Below are positions 47,540-59,712 of a DNA stretch of 64,000 bases, piece by piece (position 1 is the first letter of the stretch; every line of letters starts with the position of its first letter). A program made the position numbers and the translations under genes. Origin of the DNA: Hydractinia symbiolongicarpus (Eukaryota; Cnidaria; Hydrozoa; Anthoathecata; Hydractiniidae); contig NC_079881.1 of NCBI RefSeq assembly GCF_029227915.1, forward strand, positions 28,745,501 through 28,809,500, given 5' to 3'. The notes under the pieces were generated by a model. It did not search any database, was not told the origin of the DNA, and worked only from the letters and a program-made list of their open reading frames with translations.

Positions 47540-48346
47540 AAGAAGTTTAATCGCCGGCAAACGAAAACCCGCCATTTCCCGTAAATCCCGGACTCGGCCC
47601 GTATAATCAAAAGTATACAAAGAAAGTACCCAGGGAGTAAACTTATTTCCCGAACGATTTTTAAATTATTTTTTCACCACTAAAACGCTTGAAACTTGTA
47701 GTTTTTAGAAATGTTTTCATTTTTGATGAGACGCTTAATAAAAGTGGTTTAATCGCCGGCAAACGAAAACCCGTGATTTCCCGTAAATCCCGGGCTTGGC
47801 CCGTATAGTCGAATGTATACAAAGAAAGTACCCTGTGAGTAAACTCATTTCCAAAACGATTTTTTAAATTATCTTTTCACCACTAAAACACATGAGACTT
47901 GTAGTTTTTAAAAATGTTTTCATTTTTGATGAGACACTGAATAAAAGAAGTTTAATCGCCGGCAAACGAAAACCCGCCATTTCCCGTAAATCCCGGACTC
48001 AGCCCGTATAGTCAAAAGTATACAAAGAAAGTACCCCGGGAGTAAACTCATTTCCCGAACGATTTTTTAAATTATCTTTTCACCACTAAAACGCATGAGA
48101 CTTGCAGTTTTCAAAAATGTTTTCATTTTTGATAAGAGGCTGAATAAAAGAAGTTTAATCGCCGGGAAACGACCGCCATTTCCCGTAAACCCCGGACTCG
48201 GCCCGTATAATCAAAAGTATACAAAGAAATTACCCAGGGAGTAAACTCATTTCCCGAACGATTTTTTAAATTTTTTTTTCACCACTAAAACGCATGAGAC
48301 TTGTAGTTTTCAGAAATGTTTTCATTTTTGATGAGACACTGAATAA
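47540..48346. repeat. 807-bp four-monomer HOR, copy 2
   Basis: Second copy. The match continues about 30 bases past the end, until ATTTCCCG in the first becomes AGTTCCCG at 48,380. The junction is inside the GC-rich third of a J/B hybrid, unlike the T-tract junctions elsewhere. Confidence 0.9.
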
Positions 48347-51100
48347 AAGAAGTTTAATCGCCGGCAAACGAAAACCCGCCAGTTCCCGTAAATCCCGGGC
48401 TTGGCCCGTGTAGTCGAATGTATACAAAGAAAGTATCCAGGGAGTAAACTCATTTCCCGAGCGATTTTTTAAATTTTTTTTTCACCACTAAAACGCACGA
48501 GACTTGTAGTTTTCAAAAATGTTTTCATTTTTGATGAGACGCTTAATGAAAGAGGTTTAATGCCCGGCAAACGAAAACCTGCGATTTCCCGTAAATCCCG
48601 GGCTTAGCCCGTATAGTCGAATGTATACAAAGAAAGTACCCTGTGAGTAAACTCATTTCCAGAACGATTTTTTAAATTATTTTTTCACCACTAAAACGCA
48701 TAAGACTTGTAGTTTTCAAAAATGTTTTCATTTTTGATGAGACGCTGAATAAAAGAAGTTTAAACGCCGGCTAACGAAAACCCGCGATTTCCCGTAAATC
48801 CCGGGCTTGGCCCGTATAGTCAAAAGTATACAAAGAAAGTACACAGGGAGTAAACTCATTTCCCGAACGATTTTTTAAATTATTTTTTCACCACTAAAAC
48901 GCATGAGACTTGAAGTCTTCAAACTTGTTTTCATTTTTGATGAGACGCTGAATAAAAGAAGTTTAAACGCCGGCAAACGAAAACCTGCGATTTCCCGTAA
49001 ATCACAGACTCGCCCTGTAAAGTCAAAAGTCTACAAAGAAAGTACCCAGGGTGTAAACTCATTTCCCGAACGATTTTTTAAATTATATTTTCACCACTAA
49101 AACGCATGAGACTTGTAGTTTTCAAAAATGTTTTCATTCTTAATGAGACGCTGAATAAAAGAAGTTTAATCGCCGGCAAACGAAAACCCGCCATTTCCCG
49201 TAAAACCCGTACTCGGCCCGTATAATCAAAAGTATACAAAGAAAGTACCCAGGGAGTAAACTTATTTCCCGAACGATTTTTTAAATTATTTTTTCACCAC
49301 TAAAACGGATGAGACTTGTAGTCTTCAAACTTGTTTTCATTTTTAATGAGACGCTGAATAAAAGAAGTTTAAACGCCGGCAAACGAAAACCTGCGATTTT
49401 CCGTAAATCCCAAACTCGGCCTGTAAAGTCAAAAGTATACAAAGAAAGTACCCAGGGTGTAAACTCATTTCCCGAACGATTTTTTAAATTATCTTTTCAC
49501 CACTAAAACGCATGAGACTTGTAGTTTTTAAAAATGTTTTCATTTTTGATGAGACGCTGAATAAAAGAAGTTTAATCGCCGGCAAACGAAAACCTGCGAC
49601 TTCCCGTAAATCCCGGACTCGGCCCGTATAGTCAAAAGTATACAAATAAAGTACCCAGGGAGTAAACTCATTTCCCGAACGATTTTTTAAATTATTTTTC
49701 CACCACTAAAACGCATGAGACTTGTAGTTTTCAGAAATGTTTTCATTTTTGATGAGACGCTTAATGAAAGTGGTTTAATCGCCGGCAAACGAAAACCCGT
49801 GATTTCCCGTAAATCCCGGGCTTGGCCCGTATAGTCGAATGTATACAAAGAAAGTACCCTGTGAGTAAACTCATTTCCAAAACGATTTTTTAAATTATCT
49901 TTTCACCACTAAAACGCATGAGACTTGTAGTTTTTAAAAATATTTTCATTTTTAATGAGACACTGAATAAAAGAAGTTTAATCGCTGGCAAACGAAAACC
50001 CGCCATTTCCCGTAAATCCTGGACTCAGCCCGTATAGTCAAAAGTATACAAAGAAAGTACCCAGGGAGTAAACTTATTTCCCAAACGATTTTTTAAATTA
50101 TTTTTTCACCACTAAAACGCACGAGACTTGTAGTTTTCAAAAATGTTTTCATTTTTGATGAGACGCTTAATGAAAGAGGTTTAATTGCCGGCAAACGAAA
50201 ACCTGCGATTTCCCGTAAATCCCGGGCTTGGCCCGTATAGTCGAATGTATACAAAGAAAGTACCCTCTGAGTAAACTCATTTCCAGAACGATTTTTTAAA
50301 TTATTTTTTCACCACTAAAACGCATAAGACTTGTAGTTTTCAAAAATGTTTTCATTTTTGATGAGACGCTGAATAAAAGAAGTTTAATCGCCGGCAAACG
50401 AAAACCCGCGAATTCCGGTTAATCCCGGGCTTGGCCCGTATAGTCAAAAGTATACAAAGAAAGTACACAGGGAGTAAACTCATTTCCCGAACGATTTTTT
50501 AAATTATTTTTTCACCACTAAAACGCATGAGACTTGAAGTCTTCAAACTTGTTTTCATTTTTGATGAGACGCTGAATAAAAGAAGTTTAAACGCCGGCAA
50601 ACGAAAACCTGCAATTTCCCGTAAATCCCAGACTCGGCCTGTAAAGTCAAAAGTATACAAAGAAAGTACCCAGGGTGTAAACTCATTTCCCGAACGATTT
50701 TTTAAAGTATATTTTCACCACTAAAACGCATGAGACTTGTAGTTTTCAAAAATGTTTTCATTTTTAATGAGACGCTGAATAAAAGAAGTTTAATCGCCGG
50801 CAAACGAAAACCCGCCATTTCCCGTAAAACCCGGACTCGGCCCGTATAATCAAAAGTATACAAAGAAAGTACCCAGGGAGTAAACTTATTTCCCGAACGA
50901 TTTTTTAAATTATTTTTTCACCACTAAAACGGATGAGACTTGTAGTCTTCAATCTTGTTTTCATTTTTGATGAGACGCTGAATTAAAGAAGTTTAAACGC
51001 CGGCAAACGAAAACCTGCGATTTCCCGTAAATCCCAGACTCGGCCTGTAAAGTCAAAAGTATACAAAGAAAGTACCCAGGGTGTAAACTCATTTCCCGAA
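48259..51100. repeat. 2,842-bp fourteen-monomer HOR, copy 1
   Basis: Order J, F, G, H, B, A, L, K, D, F, G, H, B, A. It matches 51,101-53,942 at exactly 14 x 203 = 2,842 bp (CCAGTTCCCG 48,379/51,221; CATTCTTAATG 49,135/51,977). I noted about six differences, so identity is near 99.8%. Confidence 0.93.
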
Positions 51101-53942
51101 CGATTTTTTAATTTTTTTTTTCACCACTAAAACGCATGAGACTTGTAGTTTTCAGAAATGTTTTCATTTTTGATGAGACACTGAATAAAAGAAGTTTAAT
51201 CGCCGGCAAACGAAAACCCGCCAGTTCCCGTAAATCCCGGGCTTGGCCCGTGTAGTCGAATGTATACAAAGAAAGTATCCAGGGAGTAAACTCATTTCCC
51301 GAGCGATTTTTTAAATTTTTTTTTCACCACTAAAACGCACGAGACTTGTAGTTTTCAAAAATGTTTTCATTTTTGATGAGACGCTTAATGAAAGAGGTTT
51401 AATGCCCGGCAAACGAAAACCTGCGATTTCCCGTAAATCCCGGGCTTAGCCCGTATAGTCGAATGTATACAAAGAAAGTACCCTGTGAGTAAACTCATTT
51501 CCAGAACGATTTTTTAAATTATTTTTTCACCACTAAAACGCATAAGACTTGTAGTTTTCAAAAATGTTTTCATTTTTGATGAGACGCTGAATAAAAGAAG
51601 TTTAAACGCCGGCTAACGAAAACCCGCGATTTCCCGTAAATCCCGGGCTTGGCCCGTATAGTCAAAAGTATACAAAGAAAGTACACAGGGAGTAAACTCA
51701 TTTCCCGAACGATTTTTTAAATTATTTTTTCACCACTAAAACGCATGAGACTTGAAGTCTTCAAACTTGTTTTCATTTTTGATGAGACGCTGAATAAAAG
51801 AAGTTTAAACGCCGGCAAACGAAAACCTGCGATTTCCCGTAAATCACAGACTCGCCCTGTAAAGTCAAAAGTCTACAAAGAAAGTACCCAGGGTGTAAAC
51901 TCATTTCCCGAACGATTTTTTAAATTATATTTTCACCACTAAAACGCATGAGACTTGTAGTTTTCAAAAATGTTTTCATTCTTAATGAGACGCTGAATAA
52001 AAGAAGTTTAATCGCCGGCAAACGAAAACCCGCCATTTCCCGTAAAACCCGTACTCGGCCCGTATAATCAAAAGTATACAAAGAAAGTACCCAGGGAGTA
52101 AACTTATTTCCCGAACGATTTTTTAAATTATTCTTTCACCACTAAAACGGATGAGACTTGTAGTCTTCAAACTTGTTTTCATTTTTAATGAGACGCTGAA
52201 TAAAAGAAGTTTAAACGCCGGCAAACGAAAACCTGCGATTTTCCGTAAATCCCAAACTCGGCCTGTAAAGTCAAAAGTATACAAAGAAAGTACCCAGGGT
52301 GTAAACTCATTTCCCGAACGATTTTTTAAATTATCTTTTCACCACTAAAACGCATGAGACTTGTAGTTTTTAAAAATGTTTTCATTTTTGATGAGACGCT
52401 GAATAAAAGAAGTTTAATCGCCGGCAAACGAAAACCTGCGATTTCCCGTAAATCCCGGACTCGGCCCGTATAGTCAAAAGTATACAAATAAAGTACCCAG
52501 GGAGTAAACTCATTTCCCGAACGATTTTTTAAATTATTTTTCCACCACTAAAACGCATGAGACTTGTAGTTTTCAGAAATGTTTTCATTTTTGATGAGAC
52601 GCTTAATGAAAGTGGTTTAATCGCCGGCAAACGAAAACCCGTGATTTCCCGTAAATCCCGGGCTTGGCCCGTATAGTCGAATGTATACAAAGAAAGTACC
52701 CTGTGAGTAAACTCATTTCCAAAACGATTTTTTAAATTATCTTTTCACCACTAAAACGCATGAGACTTGTAGTTTTTAAAAATATTTTCATTTTTGATGA
52801 GACACTGAATAAAAGAAGTTTAATCGCTGGCAAACGAAAACCCGCCATTTCCCGTAAATCCTGGACTCAGCCCGTATAGTCAAAAGTATACAAAGAAAGT
52901 ACCCAGGGAGTAAACTTATTTCCCAAACGATTTTTTAAATTATTTTTTCACCACTAAAACGCACGAGACTTGTAGTTTTCAAAAATGTTTTCATTTTTGA
53001 TGAGACGCTTAATGAAAGAGGTTTAATTGCCGGCAAACGAAAACCTGCGATTTCCCGTAAATCCCGGGCTTGGCCCGTATAGTCGAATGTATACAAAGAA
53101 AGTACCCTCTGAGTAAACTCATTTCCAGAACGATTTTTTAAATTATTTTTTCACCACTAAAACGCATAAGACTTGTAGTTTTCAAAAATGTTTTCATTTT
53201 TGATGAGACGCTGAATAAAAGAAGTTTAATCGCCGGCAAACGAAAACCCGCGAATTCCGGTTAATCTCGGGCTTGGCCCGTATAGTCAAAAGTATACAAA
53301 GAAAGTACACAGGGAGTAAACTCATTTCCCGAACGATTTTTTAAATTATTTTTTCACCACTAAAACGCATGAGACTTGAAGTCTTCAAACTTGTTTTCAT
53401 TTTTGATGAGACGCTGAATAAAAGAAGTTTAAACGCCAGCAAACGAAAACCTGCAATTTCCCGTAAATCCCAGACTCGGCCTGTAAAGTCAAAAGTATAC
53501 AAAGAAAGTACCCAGGGTGTAAACTCATTTCCCGAACGATTTTTTAAAGTATATTTTCACCACTAAAACGCATGAGACTTGTAGTTTTCAAAAATGTTTT
53601 CATTTTTAATGAGACGCTGAATAAAAGAAGTTTAATCGCCGGCAAACGAAAACCCGCCATTTCCCGTAAAACCCGGACTCGGCCCGTATAATCAAAAGTA
53701 TACAAAGAAAGTACCCAGGGAGTAAACTTATTTCCCGAACGATTTTTTAAATTATTTTTTCACCACTAAAACGAATGAGACTTGTAGTCTTCAATCTTGT
53801 TTTCATTTTTGATGAGACGCTGAATTAAAGAAGTTTAAACGCCGGCAAACGAAAACCTGCGATTTCCCGTAAATCCCAGACTCGGCCTGTAAAGTCAAAA
53901 GTATACAAAGAAAGTACCCAGGGTGTAAACTCATTTCCCGAA
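51101..53942. repeat. 2,842-bp fourteen-monomer HOR, copy 2
   Basis: Second copy. Differences from copy 1 include TTCTTTCACC near 52,131, GCGATTTCCC near 52,439, AATCTCGGG near 53,265, CGCCAGC near 53,436 and CGAATGAG near 53,773. Its right junction lies in CGATTTTTTAAATTA. Its last three monomers (H-B-A) also begin the next HOR. Confidence 0.93.
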
Positions 53943-54914
53943 CGATTTTTTAAATTATTTTTTCACCACTAAAACGCATGAGACTTGAAGTCTTCAAACT
54001 TGTTTTCATTTTTGATGAGACGCTGAATAAAAGAAGTTTAAACGCCGGCAAACGAAAACCTGCAATTTCCCGTAAATCCCAGACTCGGCCTGTAAAGTCA
54101 AAAGTATACAAAGAAAGTACCCAGGGTGTAAACTCATTTCCCGAACGATTTTTTAAAGTATATTTTCACCACTAAAACGCATGAGACTTGTAGTTTTCAA
54201 AAATGTTTTCATTTTTAATGAGACGCTGAATAAAAGAAGTTTAATCGCCGGCAAACGAAAACCCGCCATTTCCCGTAAAACCCGGACTCGGCCCGTATAA
54301 TCAAAAGTATACAAAGAAAGTACCCAGGGAGTAAACTTATTTCCCGAACGATTTTTTAAATTATTTTTTCACCACTAAAACGGATGAGACTTGTAGTCTT
54401 CAATCTTGTTTTCATTTTTGATGAGACGCTGAATTAAAGAAGTTTAAACGCCGGCAAACGAAAACCTGCGATTTCCCGTAAATCCCAGACTCGGCCTGTA
54501 AAGTCAAAAGTATACAAAGAAAGTACCCAGGGTGTAAACTCATTTCCCGAACGATTTTTTAAATTATCTTTTCACCACTAAAACGCATGAGACTTGTAGT
54601 TTTTAAAAATGTTTTCATTTTTGATGAGACGCTGAATAAAAGAAGTTTAATCGCCGGCAAACGAAAACCTGCGACTTCCCGTAAATCCAGGACTCGGCCC
54701 GTATAGTCAAAAGTATACAAATAAAGTACCCAGGGAGTAAACTCATTTTCCGAACGATTTTTTAAATTATTTTTCCACCACTAAAACGCATGAGACTTGT
54801 AGTTTTCAGAAATGTTTTCATTTTTGATGAGACGCTGAATAAAAGAATTTTAATCGCCGGCAAACGAAAACCTGCGACTTCCCGTAAATCCCGGACTCGG
54901 CCGTATAGTCAAAA
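53292..54914. repeat. 1,623-bp eight-monomer HOR (H-B-A)x2-L-K, copy 1
   Basis: H, B, A, H, B, A, L, K-like. The H-B-A triplet is itself a 609-bp tandem duplication (open-frame starts at 53,369 and 53,978). A-unit marks are TCTTCAATCTTG and CTGAATTAAAG. The K-like unit ends like L (GAATTTTAATC, TGCGACTTCCC). It is repeated at 54,915. Confidence 0.92.
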
Positions 54915-56538
54915 GTATACAAATAAAGTACACAGGGAGTAAACTCATTTCCCGAACGATTTTTTAAATTATTTTTTCACCACTAAAACGCATGAGACTT
55001 GAAGTCTTCAAACTTGTTTTCATTTTTGATGAGACGCTGAATAAAAGAAGTTTAAACGCCAGCAAACGAAAACCTGCAATTTCCCGTAAATCCCAGACTC
55101 GGCCTGTAAAGTCAAAAGTATACAAAGAAAGTACCCAGGGTGTAAACTCATTTCCCGAACGATTTTTTAAAGTATATTTTCACCACTAAAACGCATGAGA
55201 CTTGTAGTTTTCAAAAATGTTTTCATTTTTAATGAGACGCTGAATAAAAGAAGTTTAATCGCCGGCAAACGAAAACCCGCCATTTCCCGTAAAACCCGGA
55301 CTCGGCCCGTATAATCAAAAGTATACAAAGAAAGTACCCAGGGAGTAAACTTATTTCCCGAACGATTTTTTAAATTATTTTTTCACCACTAAAACGGATG
55401 AGACTTGTAGTCTTCAATCTTGTTTTCATTTTTGATGAGACGCTGAATTAAAGAAGTTTAAACGCCGGCAAACGAAAACCTGCGATTTCCCGTAAATCCC
55501 AGACTCGGCCTGTAAAGTCAAAAGTATACAAAGAAAGTACCCAGGGTGTAAACTCATTTCCCGAACGATTTTTTAAATTATTTTTTCACCACTAAAACGC
55601 ATGAGACTTGAAGTCTTCAAACTTGTTTTCATTTTTGATGAGACGCTGAATAAAAGAAGTTTAAACGCCGGCAAACGAAAACCTGCAATTTCCCGTAAAT
55701 CCCAGACTCGGCCTGTAAAGTCAAAAGTATACAAAGAAAGTACCCAGGGTGTAAACTCATTTCCCGAACGATTTTTTAAAGTATATTTTCACCACTAAAA
55801 CGCATGAGACTTGTAGTTTTCAAAAATGTTTTCATTTTTAATGAGACGCTGAATAAAAGAAGTTTAATCGCCGGCAAACGAAAACCCGCCATTTCCCGTA
55901 AAACCCGGACTCGGCCCGTATAATCAAAAGTATACAAAGAAAGTACCCAGGGAGTAAACTTATTTCCCGAACGATTTTTTAAATTATTTTTTCACCACTA
56001 AAACGGATGAGACTTGTAGTCTTCAATCTTGTTTTCATTTTTGATGAGACGCTGAATTAAAGAAGTTTAAACGCCGGCAAACGAAAACCTGCGATTTCCC
56101 GTAAATCCCAGACTCGGCCTGTAAAGTCAAAAGTATACAAAGAAAGTACCCAGGGTGTAAACTCATTTCCCGAACGATTTTTTAAATTATCTTTTCACCA
56201 CTAAAACGCATGAGACTTGTAGTTTTTAAAAATGTTTTCATTTTTGATGAGACGCTGAATAAAAGAAGTTTAATCGCCGGCAAACGAAAACCTGCGACTT
56301 CCCGTAAATCCAGGACTCGGCCCGTATAGTCAAAAGTATACAAATAAAGTACCCAGGGAGTAAACTCATTTTCCGAACGATTTTTTAAATTATTTTTCCA
56401 CCACTAAAACGCATGAGACTTGTAGTTTTCAGAAATGTTTTCATTTTTGATGAGACGCTGAATAAAAGAATTTTAATCGCCGGCAAACGAAAACCTGCGA
56501 CTTCCCGTAAATCCCGGACTCGGCCCGTATAGTCAAAA
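54915..56538. repeat. 1,624-bp eight-monomer HOR, copy 2
   Basis: Second copy of (H-B-A)x2-L-K. The first H is a hybrid starting ACAAATAAAGTACACAGG, a K-type start with an H body. The 1-nt length difference is a missing C in CTCGGCCGTATAG at about 54,900 of the preceding unit. Confidence 0.92.
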
Positions 56539-58162
56539 GTATACAAATAAAGTACCCAGGGAGTAAACTCATTTCCCGAACGATTTTTTAAATTATTTTT
56601 CCACCACTAAAACGCATGAGACTTGTAGTTTTCAGAAATGTTTTCATTTTTGATGAGACGCTTAATGAAAGTGGTTTAATCGCCGGCAAACGAAAACCCG
56701 TGATTTCCCGTAAATCCCGGGCTTGGCCCGTATAGTCGAATGTATACAAAGAAAGTACCCTGTGAGTAAACTCATTTCCAAAACGATTTTTTAAATTATC
56801 TTTTCACCACTAAAACGCATGAGACTTGTAGTTTTTAAAAATATTTTCATTTTTGATGAGACACTGAATAAAAGAAGTTTAATCGCTGGCAAACGAAAAC
56901 CCGCCATTTCCCGTAAATCCTGGACTCAGCCCGTATAGTCAAAAGTATACAAAGAAAGTACCCAGGGAGTAAACTTATTTCCCAAACGATTTTTTAAATT
57001 ATTTTTTCACCACTAAAACGCACGAGACTTGTAGTTTTCAAAAATGTTTTCATTTTTGATGAGACGCTTAATGAAAGAGGTTTAATCGCCGGCAAACGAA
57101 AACCTGCGATTTCCCGTAAATCCCGGGCTTGGCCCGTATAGTCGAATGTATACAAAGAAAGTACCCTCTGAGTAAACTCATTTCCAGAACGATTTTTTAA
57201 ATTATTTTTTCACCACTAAAACGCATGAGACTTGTAGTTTTCAAAAATGTTTTCATTTTTAATGAGACGCTGAATAAAAGAAGTTTAATCGCCGGCAAAC
57301 GAAAACCCGCCATTTCCCGTAAAACCCGGACTCGGCCCGTATAATCAAAAGTATACAAAGAAAGTACCCAGGGAGTAAACTTATTTCCCGAACGATTTTT
57401 TAAATTATTTTTTCACCACTAAAACGGATGAGACTTGTAGTCTTCAATCTTGTTTTCATTTTTGATGAGACGCTGAATAAAAGAAGTTTAAACGCCGGCA
57501 AACGAAAACCTGCGATTTCCCGTAAATCCCAGACTCGGCCTGTAAAGTCAAAAGTATACAAAGAAAGTACCCAGGGTGTAAACTCATTTCCCGAACGATT
57601 TTTTAAATTATCTTTTCACCACTAAAACGCATGAGACTTGTAGTTTTTAAAAATGTTTTCATTTTTGATGAGACGCTGAATAAAAGAAGTTTAATCGCCG
57701 GCAAACGAAAACCTGCGACTTCCCGTAAATCCCGGACTCGGCCCGTATAGTCAAAAGTATACAAATAAAGTACCCAGGGAGTAAACTCATTTCGCGAACG
57801 ATTTTTTAAATTATTTTTCCACCACTAAAACGCATGAGACTTGTAGTTTTCAGAAATGTTTTCATTTTTGATGAGACGCTTAATGAAAGTGGTTTAATCG
57901 CCGGCAAACGAAAACCCGTGATTTCCCGTAAATCCCGGGCTTGGCCCGTATAGTCGAATGTATACAAAGAAAGTACCCTGTGAGTAAACTCATTTCCAAA
58001 ACAATTTTTTAAATTATCTTTTCACCACTAAACCGCATGAGACTTGTAGTTTTTAAAAATGTTTTCATTTTTGATGAGACACTGAATAAAAGAATTTTAA
58101 TCGCCGGCAAACGAAAACCTGCGACTTCCCGTAAATCCCGGACTCGGCCCGTATAGTCAAAA
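56539..58162. repeat. 1,624-bp eight-monomer HOR K-D-F-B-A-L-K-D/L, copy 1
   Basis: K, D, F, a hybrid that starts like G (CCCTCTGAG) and becomes B, A, L, K and a D/L hybrid. It repeats at 58,163 (open-frame starts 57,428/59,052 are 1,624 bp apart). ACAATTTT and AAACCGCATG in the D unit are shared near 58,000 and 59,630. Confidence 0.9.
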
Positions 58163-59712
58163 GTATACAAATAAAGTACCCAGGGAGTAAACTCATTTCC
58201 CGAACGATTTTTTAAATTATTTTTCCACCACTAAAACGCATGAGACTTGTAGTTTTCAGAAATGTTTTCATTTTTGATGAGACGCTTAATGAAAGTGGTT
58301 TAATCGCCGGCAAACGAAAACCCGTGATTTCCCGTAAATCCCGGGCTTGGCCCGTATAGTCGAATGTATACAAAGAAAGTACCCTGTGAGTAAACTCATT
58401 TCCAAAACGATTTTTTAAATTATCTTTTCACCACTAAAACGCATGAGACTTGTAGTTTTTAAAAATATTTTCATTTTTGATGAGACACTGAATAAAAGAA
58501 GTTTAATCGCTGGCAAACGAAAGCCCGCCATTTCCCGTAAATCCTGGACTCAGCCCGTATAGTCAAAAGTATACAAAGAAAGTACCCAGGGAGTAAACTT
58601 ATTTCCCAAACGATTTTTTAAATTATTTTTTCACCACTAAAACGCACGAGACTTGTAGTTTTCAAAAATGTTTTCATTTTTGATGGGACGCTTAATGAAA
58701 GAGGTTTAATCGCCGGCAAACGAAAACCTGCGATTTCCCGTAAATCCCGGGCTTGGCCCGTATAGTCGAATGTATACAAAGAAAGTACCCTCTGAGTAAA
58801 CTCATTTCCAGAACGATTTTTTAAATTATTTTTTCACCACTAAAACGCATGAGACTTGTAGTTTTCAAAAATGTTTTCATTTTTAATGAGACGCTGAATA
58901 AAAGAAGTTTAATCGCCGGCAAACGAAAACCCGCCATTTCCCGTAAAACCCGGACTCGGCCCGTATAATCAAAAGTATACAAAGAAAGTACCCAGGGAGT
59001 AAACTTATTTCCCGAACGATTTTTTAAATTATTTTTTCACCACTAAAACGGATGAGACTTGTAGTCTTCAATCTTGTTTTCATTTTTGATGAGACGCTGA
59101 ATAAAAGAAGTTTAAACGCCGGCAAACGAAAACCTGCGATTTCCCGTAAATCCCAGACTCGGCCTGTAAAGTCAAAAGTATACAAAGAAAGTACCCAGGG
59201 TGTAAACTCATTTCCCGAACGATTTTTTAAATTATCTTTTCACCACTAAAACGCATGAGACTTGTAGTTTTTAAAAATGTTTTCATTTTTGATGAGACGC
59301 TGAATAAAAGAAGTTTAATCGCCGGCAAACGAAAACCTGCGACTTCCCGTAAATCCCGGACTCGGCCCGTATAGTCAAAAGTATACAAATAAAGTACCCA
59401 GGGAGTAAACTCATTTTGCGAACGATTTTTTAAATTATTTTTCCACCACTAAAACGCATGAGACTTGTAGTTTTCAGAAATGTTTTCATTTTTGATGAGA
59501 CGCTTAATGAAAGTGGTTTAATCGCCGGCAAACGAAAACCCGTGATTTCCCGTAAATCCCGGCTTGGCCCGTATAGTCGAATGTATACAAAGAAAGTACC
59601 CTGTGAGTAAACTCATTTCCAAAACAATTTTTTAAATTATCTTTTCACCACTAAACCGCATGAGACTTGTAGTTTTTAAAAATGTTTTCATTTTTGATGA
59701 GACACTGAATAA
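58163..59712. repeat. Same eight-monomer HOR, copy 2 (3' end differs)
   Basis: Second copy. Its last D unit is not the D/L hybrid of copy 1 but a normal CGCTGGC-type D with a 2-nt loss (GAATAAAAAAGTTT near 59,710). Private changes: GATGGGACGC near 58,683, TTTTGCGAACG near 59,413 and TCCCGGCTTGG near 59,557. Confidence 0.88.
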
